This document shows positions 34,221-43,288 of a stretch of DNA of 64,000 nucleotides, piece after piece. This stretch comes from Lacticaseibacillus zhaodongensis. Its GTDB lineage: Bacteria > Bacillota > Bacilli > Lactobacillales > Lactobacillaceae. The stretch is from positions 186,001 through 250,000 of the forward strand of contig NZ_BLBG01000002.1 of NCBI RefSeq assembly GCF_009687905.1. The letters run 5' to 3'. Both the position numbers and the translations under genes were made by a program. Each line of letters starts with the position of its first letter. Positions within the stretch are counted from its first letter, which is position 1. Below the pieces are notes generated by a model. The model searched no databases. It had not been told where the DNA came from and was given only the letters and a program-made list of their open reading frames with translations.

Positions 34221-34745
34221 ATGACTAACGAAGATTTGCTGGCCGCGGTCCGGACAATCAGTGAACGGGACTTCGATTTACCATTCAATGACCAGGCTGT
34301 GTTCAATTCACGCTTGCGTACTAGTGGTGGCCGGTTTAATCCGCGAACGCATAACCTTGATTTCAACCCGCACCTGTTTGCAAGCTGCACGGCAGCCCAA
34401 CGTGTTGGCATTATCCGGCACGAGCTTTGTCACTACCACTTGTACTTGCAAGGGCGCGGTTACCAGCATCGGGATGCCGATTTTAAGCGGTTGCTGCAAC
34501 AAGTAGGCGGACTCCGATTTGCGCCGCGTATCCGGGACACTGTGGAGCGGGTCCACCTTTATGCTTGCAGTCGCTGTGGTCGGTCACTAATTAGACGCCG
34601 TCGGGTGGATACCCGTAAATATGTGTGTGCGCATTGCGGTGGCCGGATCGTCATGCGACAAGAAGCAATTTTGCGGGGAGGGCGATTATATGATTCCGCC
34701 TCGGGACGACCATTGGCACAAAGTGGGCACAAATTATCGTCTTAA
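34221..34745 (+). CDS. SprT-like zinc metalloprotease-fold protein
   Basis: This 174-residue protein has an SprT domain with the zinc motif RHELCHYHL near residue 72 and conserved DADFKRLLQQVGG. A C-terminal zinc ribbon (YACSRCGR ... YVCAHCGGRI, four cysteines) follows. The bacterial family is poorly characterised; the eukaryotic relative Spartan degrades DNA-protein crosslinks. The ATG has only a weak upstream GGGGGCG site. The last 25 residues are Arg/Gly/Ser-rich. Confidence 0.9.
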   Translation: MTNEDLLAAVRTISERDFDLPFNDQAVFNSRLRTSGGRFNPRTHNLDFNPHLFASCTAAQRVGIIRHELCHYHLYLQGRGYQHRDADFKRLLQQVGGLRFAPRIRDTVERVHLYACSRCGRSLIRRRRVDTRKYVCAHCGGRIVMRQEAILRGGRLYDSASGRPLAQSGHKLSS

Positions 34746-34748
34746 TGA

Positions 34749-34777
34749 TTGACAAAGGATAGCTAATCACGTATATT
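34749..34777 (+). promoter_or_regulatory. Promoter of tRNA-Leu
   Basis: TTGACA (34749-34754) and TATATT (34772-34777) are separated by 17 bp. Confidence 0.85.
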
Positions 34778-34812
34778 ATTTCTTGTGCTTAAGGCACAGA
34801 ACATACCAGATT

Positions 34813-34898
34813 GCGGGTGTGGCGGAACTGGTAGACGCGCAAGATTAAGGATCTTGTGGCTAATTATGGCCATGAAGGTTCAAGTCCTTTCACCCGCA
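34813..34898 (+). tRNA. tRNA-Leu (AAG)
   Basis: This 86-nt class II tRNA has GCGGGTG/CACCCGC acceptor, anticodon stem CAAGA/TCTTG with loop TTAAGGA (anticodon AAG), a long variable arm and GGTTCAAGTCC T-arm. Confidence 0.92.
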
Positions 34899-34903
34899 GC
34901 GCT

Positions 34904-34933
34904 AGTCCGACCGGAAACGGTTGGACTTTTTTT
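34904..34933 (+). terminator. Terminator of tRNA-Leu
   Basis: AGTCCGACCG pairs with CGGTTGGACT over a GAAA loop and is followed by T7. Confidence 0.93.
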
Positions 34934-35037
34934 GTATCAGCGGGCAAGCCGTGACTTGACAGGGGTGTGGCCTTAATAATACCCTTGGTGCGCTAGCTCA
35001 ATTGGCTTATACTGACACCGAAAGTGAGGATTCACCA

Positions 35038-35640
35038 ATGCACAAGCGTAGTTCAGCATACAACATCAGCGTTATGGGCATTTTGACGGCGTTACTGCTG
35101 CTCCAGGCGTTTGTACCCATGTTTGGTTACATTCGGATCACACCTGGGGTTGCAATCACCACAATGCATCTAACTGTAATCATGGGTGCAGTCGTGCTTG
35201 GGACGCGTTCTGGGGCGACTCTCGGGCTCATTTGGGGCGTCATTAGCATGACCGTTGCTTACGTTGCACCGGGGGATCCATTAAGCCTCCTGCTGTTCCG
35301 TAATCCGGTTATTGCCATCGTTCCCCGCGTTCTTTGCGGATTGATTGCAGGTTTAGTATTTAATCAGCTTGGTAAGGGAATCGGCTCTGGTAAATACACG
35401 ACGGCGAAGATGGTAGCCGCTGGTATCAGCGGTGCACTCACCAATACCTTGTTCGTGATTGGCTTTACCTGGCTGTTCTATGCGCAGCGTGCAGCAAGCA
35501 TTGTTGGTAATGGTGCCAACAGCCAGAATCTGGGCTTTGTCCTGATAGCAATGCTTGGGGTCAACGCTGTTGCGGAGGCGATTGCGGCGGGCATTATCAC
35601 CCCTCTATTGGGGCGCGCACTGCTCCGGTTTCGGCGTTAA
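35038..35640 (+). CDS. ECF transporter S component, probably PanT-like
   Basis: This 200-residue membrane protein has about six hydrophobic segments. The pattern YIRITPGVAITTMHLTVIMGAVVLGTRSGATLGLIWG resembles S components of group II ECF vitamin transporters, best matching the pantothenate type in my memory. It has the small-residue helix (AAGISGALTNTLF) that contacts the T component. It would use the shared EcfA1A2T module encoded elsewhere. The start is ATG 35038 with GAGG upstream; an earlier TTG at 35002 has no site. Substrate assignment is uncertain. Confidence 0.8.
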   Translation: MHKRSSAYNISVMGILTALLLLQAFVPMFGYIRITPGVAITTMHLTVIMGAVVLGTRSGATLGLIWGVISMTVAYVAPGDPLSLLLFRNPVIAIVPRVLCGLIAGLVFNQLGKGIGSGKYTTAKMVAAGISGALTNTLFVIGFTWLFYAQRAASIVGNGANSQNLGFVLIAMLGVNAVAEAIAAGIITPLLGRALLRFRR

Positions 35641-35690
35641 GAGCTTCTTCCAAAGTGGTATTTTACAGGCAGTTTTTCTTTGGATAACGC

Positions 35691-35719
35691 TTGCGCGGAC
35701 TTGGGGAGCGTGTTACTAT
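35691..35719 (+). promoter_or_regulatory. Promoter of the cold shock gene
   Basis: TTGCGC (35691-35696) and TACTAT (35714-35719) are separated by 17 bp. This leaves a 5' leader of about 130 nt, typical of csp genes. A GCGC/GCGC hairpin directly precedes the ribosome binding site. Confidence 0.6.
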
Positions 35720-35855
35720 AACCATGTACTTTTTGAATGGTCAGGGTTCGAATGTTCGATAGACTTTCTTCCTTCTGCACCAAACAAGAAATGCAACAAA
35801 GTAACAAGTTTTAATTTTTATTTCGCGCCAGCGTGCGCAAGGAGGAATTTCTATT

Positions 35856-36056
35856 ATGGAACATGGTACAGTTAAGTGGTTTAACGCAGAAAAAGGTTAC
35901 GGCTTCATCACTCGCGAAGATGGTAGCGATGTATTCGTACATTTCTCAGCTATCCAGGGCGACGGCTACAAGACCCTCGAAGAAGGTCAGGCTGTAACTT
36001 TCGAAGTTGAGCAGAGCGACCGCGGCCCTCAGGCTGTAAACGTAAACAAGGACTAA
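35856..36056 (+). CDS. Cold shock protein (CspA family)
   Basis: This 66-residue single CSD protein has RNP1 KGYGFIT and RNP2 DVFVHFSAI, the nucleic-acid-binding motifs, and the canonical [10 protein letters not shown] start. It acts as an RNA chaperone in the cytoplasm. AAGGAGG lies 12 nt before the ATG. It is monocistronic, with a long leader and its own terminator. Confidence 0.97.
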   Translation: MEHGTVKWFNAEKGYGFITREDGSDVFVHFSAIQGDGYKTLEEGQAVTFEVEQSDRGPQAVNVNKD

Positions 36057-36074
36057 TCTTTCCTCGTTTAAGAG

Positions 36075-36105
36075 AGTCATCCCGTTATGGGGTGGCTTTT
36101 TTTTT
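36075..36105 (+). terminator. Terminator of the cold shock gene
   Basis: AGTCATCCC pairs with GGGGTGGCT and is followed by T9. Confidence 0.88.
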
Positions 36106-36182
36106 GTGCTCAAACTGTGGCAACTTCTTATTAATCTGATCCTAAGCTACCGTCAGCAGCCTAGTCTGCCGCGTCTGGTAGC

Positions 36183-36227
36183 AAAAAAAACAGGCGCAGG
36201 AACGTTAATTCTTCGCCCTGCGCCTGT
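36183..36227 (-). terminator. Terminator of the oxidoreductase gene
   Basis: On the minus strand ACAGGCGCAGG pairs with CCTGCGCCTGT and is followed by T8. Confidence 0.92.
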
Positions 36228-36250
36228 GGTCTGTTTAAACTGATTAGTCA

Positions 36251-37216
36251 TTATTCCGCTGGGTACTTGAAACCCCATTCTTGCCGGGCCGCGGTCATAA
36301 TATCCATGACGTTGCTTGTCCACGCCAGTGTTGGGTTTTCACCGGTTTCGACCGCCGCGGCCATGTCGATTACTTCTTGCGGTAGCGCATCCTTGGTAGC
36401 CCCTGCCGCCACAGTACTGCTCTTGAGTTCCGGAGTCGTAAAGGTGGCCTTGTCTGCCCGTGGATACTGGTCGACAGTGTAGAAGCCGCGATTGAAGACG
36501 ACTAGGCCGCGTTTAGGCATTTTGGCTTGGAGATTCAGAGCAACCGTAATTTGAGTGCCATTACCACTGCTGAGCAGGAAACTGGACTGACCATCCACGC
36601 CAGTCCGGGTCGGGGTCATCTGGGTCGCGAGCAGGTGGAGCGGCGAACCGGTGAAGCGCCGGGCGAAGCTGAGGGCGTACACGCCGATATCCAGGAGGGC
36701 ACCGCCGCCGAGGGCAATGTTGAGCAAGCGGTCGTTAGGATCGTTGGGAACGTAAGAACCGAATGTCACCTGAATCGTCTTTAAATCGCCGAGATCGTTC
36801 ACGCTGGCGTGCTCCAGAATCGTGTGGTATAGCGGCATGTGGTAAATCGTCTGGGCTTCCATCAAAATGAGATGTTTGCTGCGGGCGATGTCAATCAATT
36901 CTTGCAATTGGTCGCTGTTCAATGTTATCGATTTTTCGGCCAGGACGTGCTTGCCCGCTAGTAGTGCAGCCTTGATTTGGGCATAGTGAAACGGGTGCGG
37001 CGTGGCGATGTAGACCACGTTGACGTTTGGGTCGGCGAACATTGACGCATAGCTACCAAATGCGTGCGGGATGTCGTGTTCCTTTGCAAAAGCGTTCGCT
37101 CTGTTCTGATCGCGGGCCGCGGCGCCATACAGGTTTTGAGCACTGCGCGGGAAGTCTTCAGCGAAGCTTGTGGCGATTCGGCCTAAGCCAACAATTCCCC
37201 AATTGAGTTTAACCAT
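36251..37216 (-). CDS. Gfo/Idh/MocA family oxidoreductase
   Basis: This 321-residue NAD(P)-dependent dehydrogenase has the Rossmann motif WGIVGLGRIATSFAEDF at residues 5-21, YIATPHPFHYAQIKAALLAGKHVLAEKSITLN (Lys of the EKP-like motif, here EKS) and MEAQTIYHMPLYHTI. The substrate is probably a sugar or diol; trans-dihydrodiol dehydrogenase-like relatives share this layout. The start is ATG 37216 with AAGGAG; the frame extends further upstream without a site. It is monocistronic. Confidence 0.92.
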   Translation of the reverse strand: MVKLNWGIVGLGRIATSFAEDFPRSAQNLYGAAARDQNRANAFAKEHDIPHAFGSYASMFADPNVNVVYIATPHPFHYAQIKAALLAGKHVLAEKSITLNSDQLQELIDIARSKHLILMEAQTIYHMPLYHTILEHASVNDLGDLKTIQVTFGSYVPNDPNDRLLNIALGGGALLDIGVYALSFARRFTGSPLHLLATQMTPTRTGVDGQSSFLLSSGNGTQITVALNLQAKMPKRGLVVFNRGFYTVDQYPRADKATFTTPELKSSTVAAGATKDALPQEVIDMAAAVETGENPTLAWTSNVMDIMTAARQEWGFKYPAE

Positions 37217-37461
37217 CCTTATCACTCCTTTACCGCCATTGTGAAACATTGATTGCGCATCTGCAAGCGCTATCGTTGGAATTTTCAGACTTATAAAAGT
37301 GTTAAGTTTGTTTGTATTAAGGCACAAACGTACAAGCAACGCGTAGGTTCAGCATCAAACTATTTGCAGCGGTAATTTTGAGCCCGGACAGGTTCCACGC
37401 TGTGTGCTATGCTACCAGATGTAACTGATTGCAGCGTGTAATAAACTATGGAGGTGAGTTC

Positions 37462-38091
37462 GTGCCCTATCGAAAAAAAGGCAGGCATTATGCGCTACCA
37501 CTAGGCGTCATTGCGCTACTATTTGCACTCATCTTCGGTTTTATCACCGTCGTTGCCCAGTATGAGCACGTGCAAAATGTGCAGCAGGAACAGGCCGCTT
37601 CGGCTAGTTCGGCTGCGCTTGCGCAGAAGCAGGCCTTCATCCAGCGACTCGCCCCTTATGCGCAGACTCTGCGTGTCGATTATGGCGTCTTGCCCAGCAT
37701 TACCTTGGCTCAAGCAATCCTGGAAAGTGATTGGGGGACGAGCAAACTGTCTAGCGACTACCACAACCTCTTTGGGGTGAAGGCGTCTAGCAGCCAGCCT
37801 GGACAGGAGCTGACGACCCGCGAGTGGGTTAATGGTCAGTGGAAGACCGTGACTGCACGATTTCGGGTTTATTCCGACGATTATGCTTCCATGCGCGATC
37901 ACGCACTGTTACTGGACAATGGCACTAGTTGGAACACCCACCAGTACCAGACGGTAATTGCAGCTAGTGATTATCAGACAGCTGCCCGGGCGCTGCAAAC
38001 TAGCGGTTACGCGACGGATCCCAATTATGCCAGCAAGCTGATTGCGATTATTCAAAAGTACCAGTTAAATAAATACGATGGGAACAAATAG
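37462..38091 (+). CDS. Membrane-anchored endo-beta-N-acetylglucosaminidase
   Basis: This 209-residue protein has a short basic N-terminus, one transmembrane anchor (about 10-32) and a glucosaminidase (GH73/LytG-FlgJ-like) domain: ITLAQAILESDWGTSKLSSDYHNLFGVKA with the catalytic Glu in LESDWG near residue 85, and SYATDPNYASKL-type ending GYATDPNYASKLIAII. It cuts peptidoglycan glycan strands outside the membrane. The start is GTG 37462 with GGAGGTGA; an upstream in-frame TTG is rejected. It has its own terminator. Confidence 0.92.
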   Translation: MPYRKKGRHYALPLGVIALLFALIFGFITVVAQYEHVQNVQQEQAASASSAALAQKQAFIQRLAPYAQTLRVDYGVLPSITLAQAILESDWGTSKLSSDYHNLFGVKASSSQPGQELTTREWVNGQWKTVTARFRVYSDDYASMRDHALLLDNGTSWNTHQYQTVIAASDYQTAARALQTSGYATDPNYASKLIAIIQKYQLNKYDGNK

Positions 38092-38122
38092 CCGGACATG
38101 TTACGCAATGTTCGGCTTTTTT
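38090..38122 (+). terminator. Terminator of the glucosaminidase gene
   Basis: AGCCGGACAT, beginning inside the stop codon, pairs with ATGTTCGGCT and is followed by T6. Confidence 0.88.
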
Positions 38123-38234
38123 AGACCAGTCCCGCGCATTTTTCCATTAAAATGGGGGGTGCAAGCGAAATCATTAAGCTTTTAGCTTGAAATCCCGAAT
38201 ATAAACGCTTAAATTTGACGTTGTTGGTTGTTTT

Positions 38235-38270
38235 CCGAATGAAATCAGTGATTTTTGCAAATATATTCGG
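38235..38270 (+). promoter_or_regulatory. PurBox-like inverted pair upstream of xpt
   Basis: CCGAAT (38235-38240) and ATTCGG (38265-38270) face each other 24 bp apart, and another CCCGAATATAAACG lies at about 38193. Paired CCGAA boxes are the sites of Bacillus/Lactococcus PurR. A candidate promoter TTGTGA-17-TAAGCT (38271-38299) follows directly. I see no purine riboswitch. Confidence 0.5.
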
Positions 38271-38339
38271 TTGTGAACCGTCCGGCTTTATGGTAAGCTT
38301 GCAACAATCAAAATTTTAGACAAAGTGAGGGCGATTCGG

Positions 38340-38924
38340 GTGAAACTGCTTGAAGATCGTATTCGTAAAGACGGTGTTGTCATTGGTGACGACGTACTAA
38401 AGGTTGACAGTTTTTTGAACCATCAGGTGGATCCAGACTTAATGGCCGCAGTTGGGGAAGCCTTTTACAGCAAGTTTAAGGACGAAAAAATCACTAAGAT
38501 CCTGACGGTTGAAAGCTCAGGGATTGCACCTGCGCTCGCAACGGCCATGCAATTCCACGTTCCCCTCGTGTTTGCCCGCAAGCACAAGTCACTGACTCTG
38601 AAGGATGACCTGTACACCGCGACAGTTTATTCCTTCACCAAACAGACCAGCAATACCATCTCCATCTCGCACAAGTTTTTGAACAGCAACGACCGGGTCC
38701 TGATTATTGATGACTTCCTTGCGAACGGCCAGGCCGTTCAGGGTTTGACCGAAATTATCAATGCTGCTGGTGCAACAACGGTTGGCGCCGGAATTGTCAT
38801 TGAAAAGACCTTCCAGAAGGGTCGCAAAATGTTTGATGAGCAGGGTGTGCACGTTGTTTCCTTGGCGCGGATCGCCGCCTTTGAAAACGGGCAGGTTGTC
38901 TTTGCAGATGAACGTGACGTTTAG
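38340..38924 (+). CDS. xpt: Xanthine phosphoribosyltransferase
   Basis: This 194-residue salvage enzyme makes XMP from xanthine and PRPP. The N-terminus VKLLEDRIRKDGVVIGDDVLKVDSFLNHQVDP and the PRPP loop VLIIDDFLANGQAVQGL are diagnostic. The start is GTG 38340 with GAGGG upstream. It is followed 14 bp later by its permease gene. Confidence 0.96.
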   Translation: MKLLEDRIRKDGVVIGDDVLKVDSFLNHQVDPDLMAAVGEAFYSKFKDEKITKILTVESSGIAPALATAMQFHVPLVFARKHKSLTLKDDLYTATVYSFTKQTSNTISISHKFLNSNDRVLIIDDFLANGQAVQGLTEIINAAGATTVGAGIVIEKTFQKGRKMFDEQGVHVVSLARIAAFENGQVVFADERDV

Positions 38925-38938
38925 GAGGTAAAACGACG

Positions 38939-40264
38939 GTGGACCAAAACGATAATATTTCTAACCCTAAGGCCGCTGTCTTGGGTCTCCAACACCTACT
39001 GGCGATGTACTCTGGTTCAGTGCTCGTCCCGATTCTAATTGCGACGTCGCTGCACTTCAGTTCGGAGCAAATGACCTACTTAGTTTCCATTGATATTTTT
39101 ATGTGTGGGGTCGCCACGGCTCTGCAGCTATTTACCAATAAAGTGTTCGGAATTGGCCTGCCCGTGATTCTCGGCTGTGCTGTGCAGTCAGTGGCACCAC
39201 TAATTATGATTGGGGAGAAGTTTGATATTCAGACCATGTACGGCGCGATCATTGCCGCGGGCTTCTTTGTCTTTCTGATCAGTGGGGCTTTTGCTAAGCT
39301 GCGGCGCTTGTTTCCGCCGCTTGTTACCGGGAGCCTAATTACTGTAATCGGTTTGAGCTTAATTCCAGTTGCTTTTCAGAACATTGGTGGCGGTAGCACC
39401 ACTGCAAAGTCGTTCGGTAGTCTTTCAAACTTGGCACTCGGTGCGATTACCGTTCTTCTGATTCTGGCGATTAACGTCTGGGGCCGCGGGTTTATCCGCT
39501 CAATTGCAATTTTAGTCGGCTTAATCGTCGGCACGGTGCTCGGCGGCGTCATGCACATGGTCAGTCTTGCACCTGTTGCGCAGGCCAGTTGGTTCCATGT
39601 ACCCACGCCGTTTTACTTCGGCACGCCCAAGTTCGAATGGAGCTCGATTTTGACGATGGTGCTGATTTCGTTGGTCTCAATGGTTGAAAGTACTGGTGTG
39701 TTCTTCGCGCTGGGTGATATTGTCGATCGTAAAATCGGGGAGACCGACCTCAAGAAGGGCTACCGTGCTGAAGGCTTAGCCGTAATGCTGGGCGGGATTT
39801 TTAACACCTTTCCCTACACTACCTTTAGCCAAAATGTCGGTCTGGTGCAGCTTTCCGGAATCAAGAGTCGGAAACCAGTCATCTATTCGGCTGGTTTCCT
39901 GGTCCTGCTCGGATTACTCCCCAAAATTGGGGCGTTGGCAACCATCATTCCGGCACCTGTCCTTGGCGGCGCGATGCTCGTGATGTTCGGAATGGTGGCC
40001 GTACAGGGGATCCGCATGCTGCAGGAAGTTGACTTCCACAATGATAAGAATTTACTCGTTGCGGCGATCTCGATTGGTCTGGGGCTCGGTGTAACTGTGC
40101 AACCTGAAATCGTGCAGTTTTTGCCAAAGACCATGCAACTCTTTTGTTCATCAGGAATCCTGATGGCTAGTCTTTCAGCGGTACTTCTCAACTTGCTTTT
40201 CAACACGCGCAAGCCGCAACCGGAAATGGAAAGTTCCGCCGGTTTAAATGAGAAGGACGATTAA
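38939..40264 (+). CDS. pbuX: Xanthine permease (NCS2 family)
   Basis: This 441-residue permease has about 12-14 membrane segments. NCS2 motifs are visible: GLQHLLAMYSGSVLVP at the N-terminus, ALQLFTNKVFGIGLPVILGCA, and the conserved GGIFNTFPYTTFSQNVGLVQLSGIKSR. It imports xanthine for Xpt. The start is GTG 38939 with GGAGGT. It belongs to the xpt-pbuX-purK-purB run. Confidence 0.95.
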   Translation: MDQNDNISNPKAAVLGLQHLLAMYSGSVLVPILIATSLHFSSEQMTYLVSIDIFMCGVATALQLFTNKVFGIGLPVILGCAVQSVAPLIMIGEKFDIQTMYGAIIAAGFFVFLISGAFAKLRRLFPPLVTGSLITVIGLSLIPVAFQNIGGGSTTAKSFGSLSNLALGAITVLLILAINVWGRGFIRSIAILVGLIVGTVLGGVMHMVSLAPVAQASWFHVPTPFYFGTPKFEWSSILTMVLISLVSMVESTGVFFALGDIVDRKIGETDLKKGYRAEGLAVMLGGIFNTFPYTTFSQNVGLVQLSGIKSRKPVIYSAGFLVLLGLLPKIGALATIIPAPVLGGAMLVMFGMVAVQGIRMLQEVDFHNDKNLLVAAISIGLGLGVTVQPEIVQFLPKTMQLFCSSGILMASLSAVLLNLLFNTRKPQPEMESSAGLNEKDD

Positions 40265-40291
40265 TTTTAAATCAAGAAATGAGGCAGTGCT

Positions 40292-41449
40292 TTGACTCGA
40301 TTCATTGCTCCGGGTGCAACCGTTGGTATTATCGGCGGTGGCATTGCGGCATACCAATTAATCCGTGCGGCCAGCCACATCGGGATGCGGACTGTCGTGC
40401 TCGTACCAAAGGAAAACGATATTGCTGCTAAGGCGGCGGATGTTGTCGTCGTCGGTCGCGCCGATGACCCCAACAAGTTTGCTGAGTTCAGTGGGCTCGC
40501 AGAGGTGATCACATACGTTGACGAGACTGTGGCTGATGGGGACATGCTTGCTGACCGACTTTCTAAGGCCCAGTTACCTAGTGGTACGGATATCCTTGAG
40601 GTGACTCAGGACCGCTATCTGGAAAAGGTGTTCCTTGAAGATCTGAACATGAACGTGCTTCCGTACGGGCAGGTCGTCACCGCTGACGATATCGAAAAGG
40701 TCGTGGCGACCGTTGGCTACCCCAGCATTTTGAAGCCGATTCAAAAGGGTATTGGGACTGATCAGCAGCTGCTACTCGAATCGGACGTTGATGTCTGGCG
40801 GGCAAAAGGGTTGCTCCAAAAGCGACCATATATTCTCGAAGCATGGCTCGACAAGCCGCGCGAACTGGCGGTGTATTGCGTGCAGTCCGATAGCGGGTTG
40901 CAGGTATTACCCATCGTTGAGACCAATTACGAACTGCATCAATTCACGGGCGCAATCGTACCCGCACAGGTTGATGGTTCGGTCGTAGTCGAGATTTTGC
41001 GAATCGCCGAAACCATCAGCAAGCATCTTGAGTACCGAGGCATTTTTGCAATTGAATTCTTTCTCAACGCTGAAGGTGCGCTGTACGTCAAGCGGTTGTC
41101 ACCTGGTCCCCGTCCTGGTGGGGACATCATCCACGGCGTGACGCCGCGCAGTCAGTACGACCTGCACATGCGGGCCGTGCTTGGTTGGCCAGTTCCAACC
41201 GTGCCAGTTAAGGGTTCAGCGGTACTAATTGCCCTGAGTAAGGAAGAGCAAGACACCGTCGCGACCCAGATTCAAATCAAGCCTAAGTGGGAATGGCAGT
41301 TCTTCCCGAGCGGTAGTAAACAGCTCGGCGAACTGATTGTTCCCGGACCACTAGAGGCGGCGTTTACGACTCTAGAGGCAACCGGTAGTTTCAAAATTCA
41401 TCCGACAATAACCGTTGACCAGCTCGATAATGGAGGAGATAAGCAATGA
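40292..41449 (+). CDS. purK: PurK-like ATP-grasp protein (N5-CAIR synthase), divergent
   Basis: This 385-residue protein has the PurK layout: N-terminal [26 protein letters not shown], a central ATP-grasp region and the tail [18 protein letters not shown]. Two normally strict motifs are altered. The glycine-rich ATP loop (usually RxGYDGKGQ) reads [10 protein letters not shown], and the NEIAPRPHNSGH motif reads [13 protein letters not shown]. It may still make N5-carboxyaminoimidazole ribonucleotide or may have changed activity. No purE is adjacent. The start is TTG 40292; it overlaps purB by 4 nt (ATGA). Confidence 0.8.
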   Translation: MTRFIAPGATVGIIGGGIAAYQLIRAASHIGMRTVVLVPKENDIAAKAADVVVVGRADDPNKFAEFSGLAEVITYVDETVADGDMLADRLSKAQLPSGTDILEVTQDRYLEKVFLEDLNMNVLPYGQVVTADDIEKVVATVGYPSILKPIQKGIGTDQQLLLESDVDVWRAKGLLQKRPYILEAWLDKPRELAVYCVQSDSGLQVLPIVETNYELHQFTGAIVPAQVDGSVVVEILRIAETISKHLEYRGIFAIEFFLNAEGALYVKRLSPGPRPGGDIIHGVTPRSQYDLHMRAVLGWPVPTVPVKGSAVLIALSKEEQDTVATQIQIKPKWEWQFFPSGSKQLGELIVPGPLEAAFTTLEATGSFKIHPTITVDQLDNGGDKQ

Positions 41450-42744
41450 TTTCTCGTTACAGTCGTCCGGAAATGTCTGCAGTGTGGAGCCTGGATAATC
41501 GTTACCAGGCGTGGTTAGAAGTGGAAATTTTGGCAGTCGAAGCGCACGCGCAACTCGGTGTGATTCCAGAAGCTGATGCTGCGGCAGTGCGTGCCAATGC
41601 AAGTGTTGACGCCAAAGAAGTTGCCCGGATCGAGCTGGAGACGCGACATGATGTTGTTGCCTTCACCCGGGCGGTTTCCGAGACGCTCGGCCCGGAAAAG
41701 AAGTGGGTCCACTATGGTCTCACTAGTACCGATGTCGTGGACACGGCCCAAGGTTACCTGTTCAAGCAGGCAGATGATATTCTGCGTGCCGATATCGAGG
41801 CGCTGATTGCGGTCCTCGGACGGCGGGCGAAAGAATTCAAGGACACAGTCATGATGGGTCGGACCCACGGCGTGCATGCGGAACCAACCACGTTCGGGCT
41901 AGTGCTCGCGTCTTGGTATGCCGAGATGAAGCGCGACCTTGAGCGTTTCAATGATGCGGCCGCTGATGTTGAGGCAGGCAAAATTAGTGGTGCGGTCGGC
42001 ACCTTTGCCAACACCCCGCCCGAGGTCGAAGCATACGTCTGCAAGCACCTTGGTATTCGCCCTCAGGATATCTCGACCCAGGTATTACCACGCGACCTGC
42101 ACGCACACTACATTCAGACGCTGGCGCTGATTGCGACCTCCATCGAACGCTTTGCGACGAATATCCGGCATATGCAGCGCACCGAAGTCCATGAAGTTGA
42201 AGAACACTTCAACAAGGGCCAAAAGGGCAGCTCGGCGATGCCCCACAAGCGCAACCCAATCAGCTCCGAGAATGTTTCCGGTCTGGCCCGGGTCATCCGT
42301 GGCTACCAGGTGCCGGCACTCGAAGACGTTGCACTTTGGCACGAACGCGATATCAGTCACAGCTCCGCTGAACGGATGATTTTGCCAGACGCAACGGGAC
42401 TCCTTGATTACATTTTGCACCGCTTCACGGGCATCATTGACACATTGGATGTCTTCCCAGAGCGGATGATCAAGAACATGAACCTGACGCATGGCCTGAT
42501 TTACAGTCAGCGGGTGCTCCTCGCCTTGATCGACAAGGGCGGTCTCAGTCGGGAGAAGGCCTATGACCTCGTGCAGCCACTCACTGCACAGGCATGGGAT
42601 GAAGGTAAGGACTTCCGCACGCTGCTGGAGAACAAGCCTGAGGTCAAGGCGGTCCTCAGCGATGCTGACATCGCGGATGCGTTTGATTACCACTACCACT
42701 TGCGCCATGTGGATGACATCTTCAAGCGCGTCGGATTGGAATAG
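41446..42744 (+). CDS. purB: Adenylosuccinate lyase
   Basis: This 432-residue enzyme cleaves SAICAR and adenylosuccinate in purine synthesis. Conserved parts are the N-terminal [26 protein letters not shown], the [16 protein letters not shown] region with catalytic His, and the fumarase-superfamily loop [16 protein letters not shown] near residue 265. It is translationally coupled to purK and is the last gene of the cluster. Confidence 0.97.
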   Translation: MISRYSRPEMSAVWSLDNRYQAWLEVEILAVEAHAQLGVIPEADAAAVRANASVDAKEVARIELETRHDVVAFTRAVSETLGPEKKWVHYGLTSTDVVDTAQGYLFKQADDILRADIEALIAVLGRRAKEFKDTVMMGRTHGVHAEPTTFGLVLASWYAEMKRDLERFNDAAADVEAGKISGAVGTFANTPPEVEAYVCKHLGIRPQDISTQVLPRDLHAHYIQTLALIATSIERFATNIRHMQRTEVHEVEEHFNKGQKGSSAMPHKRNPISSENVSGLARVIRGYQVPALEDVALWHERDISHSSAERMILPDATGLLDYILHRFTGIIDTLDVFPERMIKNMNLTHGLIYSQRVLLALIDKGGLSREKAYDLVQPLTAQAWDEGKDFRTLLENKPEVKAVLSDADIADAFDYHYHLRHVDDIFKRVGLE

Positions 42745-42756
42745 AATTTTGCTTTG

Positions 42757-42785
42757 GCACTCCACTTTCAGTGGGGTGCTTTTTT
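42757..42785 (+). terminator. Terminator of the purine cluster
   Basis: GCACTCCACT pairs with AGTGGGGTGC and is followed by T6. Confidence 0.9.
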
Positions 42786-42809
42786 AGCTTACATGTTTGC
42801 TCTGATGCC

Positions 42810-43066
42810 GGGCGGTGGGGGTATCTACTCCCGCTGCGCCACGGGGCAGCTCCATGCACAGGGTCGCGTTCAAGCCTGGGAAAAGTTCACCCAGTCTTGC
42901 CGCTAAGCTGCGGCCAACGCTCGCCTCCGGCTCACATTGTTGTCCGTGCGCTTCCCCCAATTATCGGCGGCAAGCCACTTGCGGAACCGCAAGCGTCTAG
43001 CAGCCGATAATTGCGATGGCATGGAGCAGCTCCGTCGCTTCGCTTCCGTAGATTCCCCCACCGCCC
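42810..43066. repeat. Inverted-ended non-coding element, copy C (diverged)
   Basis: This 257-bp block has perfect 12-bp inverted ends GGGCGGTGGGGG (42810-42821) and CCCCCACCGCCC (43055-43066). A second stem GGGGCAGCTCCATGC/GCATGGAGCAGCTCC follows. The central hairpin is CAATTATCGGC/GCCGATAATTG (42958-42968 with 43003-43013) with inner CTTGCGG/CCGCAAG. The order of hairpins and sequence islands matches copies A and B, in the same orientation as A, but with much sequence change in the stems. Confidence 0.65.
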
Positions 43067-43288
43067 TACACGGATATTCTGAACTGCTCAGTACTGGTTG
43101 GCTGCGGGGGTGAGAAGTCTGCATGACGGTTTTCCAAGATACCCCGTCATGGTGTTTTCGGATTTCAATGCACCACGGTAATCGATGATATGGCAATATA
43201 AATTCTGAATGTGGAAATTACAGTTGATATTACATAGGCCGTTCAACTAGTTGATGGCCTGCAAATATGGTTCAAAAAAAGCAGAGTA
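43067..43288. other. Spacer between two inverted-ended elements
   Basis: About 220 bp hold no supportable gene. Two hairpins are visible: CATGACGG/CCGTCATG (about 43123-43153) and AGGCC-TCAAC/GTTGA-GGCCT (43236-43260). Neither has a T run. Confidence 0.5.

Noticed and set aside
42771-43196. Small frames on both strands in the purB-pcrA spacer
   Set aside because: They run through palindromic element arms, lack binding sites and give unrelated peptides on both strands.
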